A DNA stretch of 12,577 nt from Acidimicrobiia bacterium (GTDB lineage: Bacteria; Actinomycetota; Acidimicrobiia; Spongiisociales; ZC4RG35), in NCBI GenBank assembly GCA_003230435.1, contig QIDW01000179.1:1-12577 (forward strand), written 5' to 3'. The stretch's first letter is position 1. Every line of letters begins with the position of its first letter. A program made the position numbers and the translations under genes. Under the pieces are notes generated by a model. It did not search any database, was not told the DNA's origin, and saw nothing but the letters and a program-made list of their open reading frames with translations. This document shows, piece after piece, positions 1 through 6,462 of this stretch.

Positions 1-1
1 T

Positions 2-160
2 ACCCGACGGCTCATCCGCGACGCGGCCGGACTGTCTTTCGGAGAGGCCCTGGAAGCGGAGCGGACGGAACAGGGGCGTCTTGGCAAGACCCCCGAGCTT
101 CGTGAAGGTGTTGCCGCCTTCCTCGAGAAAAGGAAGCCCGACTTTCGAAGCGCCGGTTAG
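2..160 (+). CDS. Enoyl-CoA hydratase/isomerase (crotonase) family protein, C-terminal 52 residues
   Basis: Only the last 52 codons are in the window; the reading frame is open at the left edge and ends at TAG. The tail contains REGVAAFLEKRKPDF, the classic C-terminal signature of enoyl-CoA hydratases and other crotonase-fold enzymes. It is preceded by the helix LSFGEALEAER, which in these proteins packs against the trimer. The family acts on acyl-CoA thioesters in the cytoplasm, typically hydrating enoyl-CoA during beta-oxidation. The catalytic glutamates and oxyanion-hole residues lie upstream of the window, so the exact substrate and reaction cannot be judged. The gene converges on the minus-strand DUF3237-like gene. 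Family assignment is fairly sure; specific function is unknown. Confidence 0.8.
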   Translation, partial: TRRLIRDAAGLSFGEALEAERTEQGRLGKTPELREGVAAFLEKRKPDFRSAG

Positions 161-180
161 AGATTGTCCCGTTCCGGCGC
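150..180 (+). terminator. Terminator-like inverted repeat over the crotonase stop codon
   Basis: GCGCCGG (150-156) pairs perfectly with CCGGCGC (174-180) around a 17-nt loop that includes the stop codon, and CTTCT follows. The GC-rich stem at a convergent junction suits a weak terminator for the plus-strand gene. The loop is long and there is no real T tract, so this is tentative. Confidence 0.35.
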
Positions 181-227
181 CTTCTATGCGGGCAAACGAT
201 CAAATGCGACGCGCCATGCATTTAGGT

Positions 228-635
228 TTAGGGTTTGGCGAGGTAAACCTTGACGGTGATTTTGCCACCTTCGCCGTGGCCGAAGGCGACGCCGATTTCA
301 TTGTTGAGCCAGGCCAGATCCTCATTGCCAGTCTCGAACGTGATGAGTTCCTTCGGGTCCGCCGACTGATCTGAGTTGACGATGGAGACACCGTTGCCTT
401 GATAGGACACGGCCTCTCGCTTCTCACCAATCACTGCATGAATGTCCAGAGCCATGTTCCCATCGGAGCGCACCGTGACATAGTCCACCCCCCTGACCGG
501 TCGCTCACCTTCCCAATGGGGCCCGGTCGCCGTTCCCTCGAACGGGAAATCGATTCTCGTTCCGCCGGGCACCTTGCCGATGACATTCATCCCAAGCGCT
601 GCCTCGATGGTGCAGAACTCCTCTAACGAGGGCAT
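228..635 (-). CDS. DUF3237-like small protein
   Basis: A 135-residue soluble protein without signal peptide or membrane segments. The core (about residues 20-75) reads KVPGGTRIDFPFEG, then a GPHWEGE turn, then RGVDYVTVRSDG followed by MALDIHAVI. This resembles the DUF3237 pattern of a glycine-rich strand, a 'gaDw...R.DG' segment and an 'lDar' strand in a small beta-barrel. No enzymatic function is established for that family. I chose the ATG at 633-635 because GGAGGA (642-647) sits 6 nt upstream; a start ten codons further up would leave that ribosome site inside the gene. It is the last gene of a minus-strand run, 26 nt behind the phosphoribosyltransferase, so it is probably co-transcribed with it. 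The family call rests on pattern recognition only and is moderate. Confidence 0.65.
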   Translation of the reverse strand: MPSLEEFCTIEAALGMNVIGKVPGGTRIDFPFEGTATGPHWEGERPVRGVDYVTVRSDGNMALDIHAVIGEKREAVSYQGNGVSIVNSDQSADPKELITFETGNEDLAWLNNEIGVAFGHGEGGKITVKVYLAKP

Positions 636-641
636 GGTTGA

Positions 642-647
642 TCCTCC
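642..647 (-). promoter_or_regulatory. Shine-Dalgarno site deciding the DUF3237-like start
   Basis: The minus strand reads GGAGGA six nucleotides before the ATG at 635. It is one of the few strong ribosome-binding sites in the window and argues against the longer reading that begins at 665. Confidence 0.7.
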
Positions 648-661
648 GTGGTCACGAGGGG

Positions 662-1300
662 TCACCGTAGCCGTGAATCGGCGAGCAGGGCCCGGACCTC
701 CTCATCGGTCGTTTGGCCGAAGTCCCGATACCACGCGCCGACCGCTCCGAAATACCTCGGCTGGCTGAGTACAACGACACGATCGGCCTCGCGTTCAAGC
801 ATCCGAGTGGTGTCGCGAGGGGCAACCGGCACTGCCACCCAGACTTCCGCCGCATGTCTCGCGCGTAACACGGCCACCCCGGCCATCGCCGTTGAGCCAG
901 TCGCCAGGCCATCATCGACAATGACAGCCGTCCGCTCCGACGGATCAATCGCCTCGGCGACCTCTCGATACGAAGACAGTCGCCGCTCCATCTCCCGACG
1001 CTCGACAGCCTCGACACGGCGAAATGCCTCCTCATCTATGGAGGCAAAAGAGACCATTTCGTCGTTGCGGATAACCACCCCACCCTCGGCCACGGCACCC
1101 ATCGCCAACTCGGGCTGGAACGGGACACCCAGTTTCCTCACGACTAGGACATCGAGGTCACAGCCGAGCGCCCGCGCGACCTCGTAGCCCACGGGGACGC
1201 CACCACGAGGAAGGGCAAGAACAAGAGGATCCGGAGGCGCCAGTTCGACTACAACTTCACCCAAGGCTTCCCCGGCCGTGAGGCGGTCGGCGAAACGCAT
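662..1300 (-). CDS. Predicted phosphoribosyltransferase (COG1926-type)
   Basis: A 212-residue cytoplasmic protein with a type I PRTase fold. The PRPP-binding loop is VIVDDGLATGSTA (residues 126-138), containing the acidic pair and the GxxTG-like turn. An early PRGGVPVG loop (31-38) and VVRKLGVP (53-60) fit the pyrophosphate-contacting region. The C-terminal motif FGAVGAWYRDFGQTTDEEV (184-202) is, from memory, characteristic of the uncharacterised COG1926 group and not of the named purine or pyrimidine salvage enzymes. The family should transfer to, or split, a PRPP-linked nucleobase or similar group, but the substrate is unknown. The ATG lies 3 nt after the stop of the upstream kinase gene and has no clear Shine-Dalgarno, which suggests translational coupling. 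Fold assignment is secure; substrate is not predictable. Confidence 0.88.
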   Translation of the reverse strand: MRFADRLTAGEALGEVVVELAPPDPLVLALPRGGVPVGYEVARALGCDLDVLVVRKLGVPFQPELAMGAVAEGGVVIRNDEMVSFASIDEEAFRRVEAVERREMERRLSSYREVAEAIDPSERTAVIVDDGLATGSTAMAGVAVLRARHAAEVWVAVPVAPRDTTRMLEREADRVVVLSQPRYFGAVGAWYRDFGQTTDEEVRALLADSRLR

Positions 1301-1303
1301 CGT

Positions 1304-2290
1304 TCAGCCGTATCGGCCAACGAAAGTCTGGAGCCAGGGAGTCACGTGATCGAGATATTCGAAAGCCTCACCAATCGGGAGAGTCCGCGCTGCGTAGTTC
1401 ATGAGCATTACTTGTCTACCGGCATGAAAACCGTCAAGCTGACTCTCGTCAACGATCGGCCATTCGGCAACCGCCTCGTAACCACGCCGAAAGGCCTTTC
1501 GGATGTCGTCTCGCTGATCAGAATCCCTCGAGTGATAGAGGCTGATTGCCACATCCTGAGCCGGGAGGGCAATCATCATGTCCTCGAAGTCAAACGCGTG
1601 CAGACGGCTCCCGACCACATGCACGTTCCACTCATGCAGATCGCCATGAACCACCTGCACACCGCCGTCTGCCCATGACTCCTTGATGACCCTGGCCGCG
1701 ATAGTCGCCGCCTTCTTGAGCAGGGCGCGGCGCGGAGCCTCGAAAATATGGCCGAAGAGGGGATCGTCGATGATCACCGGATCCATTTCGGCGCCGTAGT
1801 AGAAAATCCGATCCCAGGTCCGCATCTGACCGACGAGCGGTGGCACCCACGTCTTAGCGTGCCCTGACAACGACGCCGACATCTGACCCAACAGTCGATA
1901 CCCGAACGTCCCGGCGCCGTCCCCCAAAGGAGCACCGGGGATCCATGTGAAGAGAACGCATGGCCTCTCCTTTCCAAGATCGGAGTCGAATTCGTCGACT
2001 ATGAGGCCACCGCCTGCTGTGCGGATAGGGGTCACCACCTCAAGTGACGTCTCCAGGTTGAGAGCGTCTAGCCACGCCACCTCAAATCCGATGTTGGACC
2101 GGGTATTGGCGTGGGGATTTCCAACCCGAAGAACAAGTTGCTGCCCGCTCTCGGTGATCACGCGGTACATCACATTGGAGTGAGTGGCCAGATGCTCGAC
2201 TTCACGAGTGAGGAACGGATACCTCGTGAGGACGCGATGCGCCAACGGCAGCAGGTGCGAGGCTTCTTTGGCTATCCGTGATGCATCCAT
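1304..2290 (-). CDS. Aminoglycoside-phosphotransferase-fold kinase (SrkA/APH-like)
   Basis: A 328-residue protein with an APH/choline-kinase fold. The catalytic loop is VVHGDLHEWNV (residues 214-223, Asp217 as base and Asn222 as metal ligand) and the metal-binding strand is HAFDFEDMM (231-239). The N lobe has N39-VMYRV and QLVLRVGN (51-58), placing the ATP-binding region early. PAQDVA after the DFED strand resembles SrkA/RdoA-type protein kinases and homoserine-kinase-like proteins more than true antibiotic kinases. The substrate could be a small metabolite or a protein and is not evident. The ATG at 2288-2290 has no Shine-Dalgarno, and a GC-rich hairpin lies 6 nt upstream of it. It leads the kinase-PRTase-DUF3237 run. 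Fold is certain, role is not, and resistance should not be inferred. Confidence 0.85.
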   Translation of the reverse strand: MDASRIAKEASHLLPLAHRVLTRYPFLTREVEHLATHSNVMYRVITESGQQLVLRVGNPHANTRSNIGFEVAWLDALNLETSLEVVTPIRTAGGGLIVDEFDSDLGKERPCVLFTWIPGAPLGDGAGTFGYRLLGQMSASLSGHAKTWVPPLVGQMRTWDRIFYYGAEMDPVIIDDPLFGHIFEAPRRALLKKAATIAARVIKESWADGGVQVVHGDLHEWNVHVVGSRLHAFDFEDMMIALPAQDVAISLYHSRDSDQRDDIRKAFRRGYEAVAEWPIVDESQLDGFHAGRQVMLMNYAARTLPIGEAFEYLDHVTPWLQTFVGRYG

Positions 2291-2296
2291 GGAGAA

Positions 2297-2320
2297 AGGG
2301 CGGCGTCGACATCCCGCCCT
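2297..2320 (-). terminator. Hairpin directly before the kinase start codon
   Basis: On the minus strand AGGGCGG and CCGCCCT form a perfect 7-bp stem with a 10-nt loop, followed by TTTCT and, 6 nt after the stem, the kinase ATG. It could end transcription from the MMPL gene, act as an attenuator, or mask the start. With only a short T run its function is uncertain. Confidence 0.35.
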
Positions 2321-2329
2321 GCAATTCTG

Positions 2330-2364
2330 GTCGATTGTCCCCGGGTTACAGGGGTTCTATCGAC
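2330..2364. repeat. Imperfect inverted repeat in the MMPL-kinase gap
   Basis: GTCGAT (2330-2335) pairs with ATCGAC (2359-2364), and nested inside CCCC (2339-2342) pairs with GGGG (2351-2354). It could be an operator or an RNA hairpin. Together with the hairpin at 2297-2320 it fills much of the 175-nt spacer between the MMPL stop and the kinase start. I could not identify a convincing promoter in this spacer. Confidence 0.35.
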
Positions 2365-2465
2365 CCAATTGCCCTACCGTCGGTGATTGCCCCGCTCATC
2401 GCTGACCGACAAGCGCATCACTTTCTGTACGTCGCCTCTACTCGATGTGCTCCGAGAAACGGCGT

Positions 2466-5165
2466 TCAGACGCTGGTGGGCGCGTCCATCTCGACGGCGT
2501 CGGAGTCCCGGGCATGCCAGCGATCCCAAAGAACCAACATCGAGGGCAACACGAGCACTGCCGCCAGCATGGCCAGCAGGATCGTATAGGCCGTGACGAA
2601 ACCGAACTGGCGGAACGGAATCGTCGTCGACGTCACGAGGATCCCAAAGCCTGCGACGGTCGTCAGGGCAGACCCGGCGAGAGCACCACCAGTGTTTCTC
2701 AATGTCAGCTCGATGGCGTCCTCGACGGACGCCGAGCGGGCCCGGTCCTCGAGGAATCGATGGGTGATGTGGATCATGTACGGGATCCCGATACCGATCG
2801 CCAGCGCCGAGATCGTCGCTGTTACCGGCCCGAAAGGGATGCCGAACGCGGTCATCAAACCGAACGACCACAGCACAACCAGAACCACCGGAATCGTCGT
2901 GATCACACCGAGCATCGGGCGCCGCACTTCGAACCAGAAGTTGATCACGAGAAGAATCAGCGCCGCGATCAGAGTGAGCAGCAACGACGACAGCTGGGAG
3001 TCACGCAAGGTCGTGACGATGACGTCGTTGATGATCTCATTCGAGGTTGTTACCACGCTGAGTCCCAGGTCGGCAACACCCGAGAAGGCGTCGAGGACGT
3101 CACTGCGGAGCTGGTTGGCCCCCGACTCTCCGGCTTGCGTAGTGAAGTCGAACAGAGCGGCACCGTAACCGGATTCGCCTCTGTACAACACGCCGGCCAC
3201 CGCTTGAGGCGCTGCGGCGAACGCCGCGTCGTATACCGAGGCGATGTCGGAACCGGGCGGAAACATGAAGGTCGCTTGATCGACGCCGGCCGCCTGCATC
3301 GCCTGGCCCACCTCCGGGACAAAGATCGGCGACTCCTGTGACGCCAACTGGCCGATCACTGCCACCGGGGACGAGCCTGCCGGATTGCCCGCGAACGTGA
3401 CGACGTTGACCGTGCCGGTGAGGTTGCTGTTGGCTATGACCATCTCATTCCATGCCTCAGCGGTCGCGACATCGCCTTCAATTAGCACTTGGGTGTTTTC
3501 TCCGAATCCACCGCCGAAGTCGGTCAGCAGAGTCTCAAAGGTCGCTCGGAGCGGGGAAGTCGTCGGAATGAAGTCGATGAAGCTGAATTTGGTTTCGAGA
3601 TTTGTGGTCCCCCAGACGCCGAGCCCTCCGAGGATGAGGGCAACGACGGTTGCCGAGACCGCAGCCCTCTTCGCGATAATCGACGTGCTCCCGATGAGCC
3701 GTCCGAGCACCCGCTGTTCACCTCCTATGAGACGATCTGGTTCGAACGTCTCCCGCCTGACGCCGCGTCGATCGAGGATCTCCCGCACGGCCGGAACGAA
3801 CGTCAGCATCAGAAGGAACGACGCAAATATGCCAATCGCCGCCAACGCCCCGAACTCCCTGAGGGCGGGTATGGCGTTGAACAGATTCGTCAGGAAGCCA
3901 ACTGCTGTGGTGACGGTCGCCAGGACAAGCGCCACGCCCACTGTGCGGATCGCTCTCGAGATCGAGTCATCGACGGAGGCTCCTCCGGACACTTCTTCGC
4001 GGTAGCGCGACGTCACGTGGATCGAATAGTCGACGCCGAGCCCGATCAACAGGATGGGCAGAATCTGAGCCATTGGGCTTGCGTCCTCGAATAGCAGATA
4101 CCCGAACCCGTTCATCCATGAAATGGCGAAGAGAATGGTGATCAGCGTGAGCATCGTGTCGGCGGCTGTTCGCCTCAGGCCACGGTCGGTGAACGTCCAC
4201 ACGAGGAAGACGACGAGCAGCAACATCGCGGCCGCTGCGAACAGAGCGTTCGAATTCCAGTCCTTCAGGGCATCGGGGAATGCGCTGTCGAGGATGGTCG
4301 CCAGGGTCGGGAGGACGACCAACACGATTGAGACAATCACAGCGCCCAGTCCGACCACAAGGACGAAACGAGCGCCCGAACGGCGTGGCTTGACCAGAAA
4401 CACCAGTGCCAGGACGATCATGATGATCAGGAAGGCGGTGCCGAACAGGCGACCGATCTCGGCCTGGAATTCGTCCTCATCTGCGAACAGCAGCTCGAAT
4501 GAGAAAGCCTCAGCCGTGTAACCGGCCGGTAGCTCTATCTCACTGATTTCCTCAGCGGCAGCGGCACTCGCATCAACGAACACGTCGATCGTGTCGGCCG
4601 ACTCGGCCCCACTGGTGAAGATGATCATCAGCCCACTATCCGACGCAGGACCACTGATATCGCCGCCGGCAGGCAACAACCCTTCGACAAATCCGGCCTG
4701 CTCCGGGGGGAGCTCGGCGAGCGAGCCGAGGAACAGAGTACGCAGCTCCTCATCCGTCGTCGGCATCGGCGCGCTCTCGGCGATTGCTCCCTGAACCGGT
4801 GTCAGGAAGCTGAAGATCGGTCCGCCTTCTTGGTCAATGAGTATGTCGCCCAACGAACCACTCACCACTGTTTCCGAGATAGCGCTGACGGTCTGCAAAC
4901 CGTCGAGACTGAATACGTTGCCGTCCTCCACAGAGACGATCACCTGCATCACCGAGACTGCAGACTCGCCCCCGAAAAGGTCACGGATGGTCTCGGCGGC
5001 GGTGAGTTCGGGGGCTTCAGGCGCGAATGATGCGTTGGAGTCTTCCTCTGGTGTGAAGTTCCCGGAAAGTGCACCGAGGGCAGCCGAAACGATCACTGTG
5101 ACAACGATGACGACCCATGGCCATCGACGAACGGCCGACGAAAGTGCAGATACCAGAGTTTTCAC
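2466..5165 (-). CDS. MMPL/RND-family transporter
   Basis: An 899-residue integral membrane protein with the two-fold RND/MMPL layout. It has a first membrane segment (about residues 17-34), a large extracytoplasmic domain (35-238), a membrane block (about 240-460), a second lone segment (about 502-518), a second outside domain (519-725) and a final block (726-880). Block one carries IGLGVDYSIHVTSRYREE (374-391), the conserved MMPL Asp-Tyr segment. The matching place in block two reads GIGIPYMIHITHRF, with Pro replacing Asp. Such proteins use proton flow to export lipids, hopanoids or hydrophobic compounds; the substrate here is unknown. The GTG at 5163-5165 is chosen because GGGAG lies 8 nt upstream and the protein then begins with a normal basic stretch before the first membrane segment. 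Two additional membrane-like stretches lie in block one. The gene is 145 nt downstream of hisC, on the same strand. Confidence 0.92.
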   Translation of the reverse strand: MKTLVSALSSAVRRWPWVVIVVTVIVSAALGALSGNFTPEEDSNASFAPEAPELTAAETIRDLFGGESAVSVMQVIVSVEDGNVFSLDGLQTVSAISETVVSGSLGDILIDQEGGPIFSFLTPVQGAIAESAPMPTTDEELRTLFLGSLAELPPEQAGFVEGLLPAGGDISGPASDSGLMIIFTSGAESADTIDVFVDASAAAAEEISEIELPAGYTAEAFSFELLFADEDEFQAEIGRLFGTAFLIIMIVLALVFLVKPRRSGARFVLVVGLGAVIVSIVLVVLPTLATILDSAFPDALKDWNSNALFAAAAMLLLVVFLVWTFTDRGLRRTAADTMLTLITILFAISWMNGFGYLLFEDASPMAQILPILLIGLGVDYSIHVTSRYREEVSGGASVDDSISRAIRTVGVALVLATVTTAVGFLTNLFNAIPALREFGALAAIGIFASFLLMLTFVPAVREILDRRGVRRETFEPDRLIGGEQRVLGRLIGSTSIIAKRAAVSATVVALILGGLGVWGTTNLETKFSFIDFIPTTSPLRATFETLLTDFGGGFGENTQVLIEGDVATAEAWNEMVIANSNLTGTVNVVTFAGNPAGSSPVAVIGQLASQESPIFVPEVGQAMQAAGVDQATFMFPPGSDIASVYDAAFAAAPQAVAGVLYRGESGYGAALFDFTTQAGESGANQLRSDVLDAFSGVADLGLSVVTTSNEIINDVIVTTLRDSQLSSLLLTLIAALILLVINFWFEVRRPMLGVITTIPVVLVVLWSFGLMTAFGIPFGPVTATISALAIGIGIPYMIHITHRFLEDRARSASVEDAIELTLRNTGGALAGSALTTVAGFGILVTSTTIPFRQFGFVTAYTILLAMLAAVLVLPSMLVLWDRWHARDSDAVEMDAPTSV

Positions 5166-5173
5166 CGTGTTTT

Positions 5174-5178
5174 CTCCC
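5174..5178 (-). promoter_or_regulatory. Shine-Dalgarno deciding the MMPL GTG start
   Basis: Within GAGGGAGA on the minus strand, GGGAG stands 8 nt before the GTG at 5165. It supports that start over the ATG 30 codons upstream, whose extra N-terminus (PSVRDQTTPRETEGE) is polar and unlike a transporter start. Confidence 0.65.
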
Positions 5179-5310
5179 TCTGTTTCCCTTGGAGTCGTTT
5201 GGTCTCGCACTGACGGAGACCGGTGGCAGTCGTTGAGTACTCCCAAAACAAACAATCGACTAGACCCTTGTCCAACCTTTGCGTTGGCAGATCACCCAAA
5301 GCGTCGTATG

Positions 5311-6405
5311 TCAATCAGCAAGGGATTCCAGCACTTCGTCAAGAACGGCCACAAATATCTTGTTCTCGTCCGGTGAGCCCACGGTGACCCGGGCCCAGCC
5401 CTTGGACATGGGCCTGATGATCACTCCGCGCTTGGTGAATTCTTCGGTGGCGCCACGGGACTGGTCACCCAGTCGGAAGAAGATGAAGTTGGTGTGACTC
5501 TCGGCATAAGGCAAACCTCGTTCGGCCATCACGCCCATCAGATGATGTCGCGCCGCCGAGTTGGCTTCGGCCCGACGACGGATCTCCTCGGGTTGACCCA
5601 GCGAGGCCTTCGCCGCAACCTGGCCAACCTGATTGACTGTCAGAGGCTGCTGGGCCTTTCGCAACTCGACCAGCGTCGACGGGTGTCCCACCGCATAACC
5701 GACGCGTAGAGCCGCCAGACTGTAGATCTTGGAGAAAGTGCGCAACACGAGGACGTTTGTTCGTGCCAGGGCTGCGGGGATAGCGGTGCGGTGCCGGTCA
5801 TCATCGACAAATTCGTGATATGCCTCATCCACAACCACCAGGACCGACTCAGGCACCCCATCGATAAAAGCCTCGATGTCGTCACTCGGTATGATCGTGC
5901 CGGTCGGATTGTTGGGATTGCAGATGATGACCACCCTGGTGTCCTCGTCGATGGCCGCGGCTATCGCATCGAGATCGAGGGAGAAGGTGTCGTCCAAAGG
6001 CACCTCCACATACCCGGTTCCCGACCAGATGGCGGCAAACCGGTACATGATGAAACTGGGCCAGCCGTACACCGAGTTTGTGCCGGGACCGCCGACAGCG
6101 TTGGTGATGTCGGCCAGCAGGGCGGTGCTCCCGTTTCCAAAGAGAAGGTTTCGGGGCTCGATGGAGAGCTCATCGGCGACGGCATGGCTCAGATCCCACA
6201 AGTCATTGTCGGGATACCGGTTGGCCGAGGTAAGAGCTTCGGCAGCCGCCTCGATAACACCGGGGAATGGGCCCTCGGGGCTCTCGTTGGCCGCGAGCTT
6301 GATAATCGAATCACGGTCGAGCCCGTGCTCACGGGCCACATCCTCTATGGGGCGGCCGACCTCGTAGGGCCGTAAGGCTGAGATGTCGTCGCGGTACCTG
6401 GGCAT
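5311..6405 (-). CDS. hisC: Histidinol-phosphate aminotransferase-like PLP enzyme
   Basis: A 364-residue fold-type I aminotransferase, close to the usual HisC length. In order it shows LRPYEVGRP at the N-terminus, KLAANESPEGP (36-46), NRYPDN (62-67), GNGST (90-94), CNPNNPTGT (162-170), VVDEAYHEF (191-199), RTFSKIYSLAALRVGY (222-237) with Lys226 as the PLP Schiff-base lysine, and a C-terminal Arg339 for the substrate carboxylate. HisC converts imidazole-acetol phosphate and glutamate to histidinol phosphate in histidine synthesis. No other his genes are in the window, and related enzymes can act on aromatic amino acids, so an aromatic transaminase role is possible. The gene is divergent from the E1 gene with a 57-nt spacer. 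There is no Shine-Dalgarno; a -10-like TAACTT lies 6 nt before the ATG. Confidence 0.9.
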   Translation of the reverse strand: MPRYRDDISALRPYEVGRPIEDVAREHGLDRDSIIKLAANESPEGPFPGVIEAAAEALTSANRYPDNDLWDLSHAVADELSIEPRNLLFGNGSTALLADITNAVGGPGTNSVYGWPSFIMYRFAAIWSGTGYVEVPLDDTFSLDLDAIAAAIDEDTRVVIICNPNNPTGTIIPSDDIEAFIDGVPESVLVVVDEAYHEFVDDDRHRTAIPAALARTNVLVLRTFSKIYSLAALRVGYAVGHPSTLVELRKAQQPLTVNQVGQVAAKASLGQPEEIRRRAEANSAARHHLMGVMAERGLPYAESHTNFIFFRLGDQSRGATEEFTKRGVIIRPMSKGWARVTVGSPDENKIFVAVLDEVLESLAD

Positions 6406-6411
6406 AAGGCG

Positions 6412-6417
6412 AAGTTA
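6412..6417 (-). promoter_or_regulatory. Candidate -10 for a leaderless hisC transcript
   Basis: TAACTT on the minus strand ends 6 nt before the ATG of the hisC-like gene, which would put the transcription start at or next to the A of ATG. This matches the TANNNT spacing of leaderless actinobacterial genes and the absence of a ribosome site. No matching -35 was found. Confidence 0.4.
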
Positions 6418-6462
6418 GCTGACGCTGAGACAACACTGTGTGAGTTGTGGCAGACTCGCCGC

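Noticed and set aside
1304..2290. Antibiotic-resistance phosphotransferase
   Set aside because: The fold is shared with many metabolic and protein kinases, and the DFED...PAQD segment is closer to SrkA-like proteins. There is no mobile-element context.
2445..3341. Long plus-strand open frame of 298 codons opposite the MMPL gene
   Set aside because: The translation is rich in Arg, Asp, Gln and His without any domain. It is the antisense of a well-supported transporter, as expected in high-GC DNA.
5272..5287. hisC terminator
   Set aside because: CCAAC/GTTGG with a 6-nt loop is only 5 bp and has no T tract, too weak to call.
5166..5310. Promoter for the MMPL gene
   Set aside because: TTGGACA with TTTGTT about 17 nt downstream is a poor match and lacks TANNNT; I could not support it.
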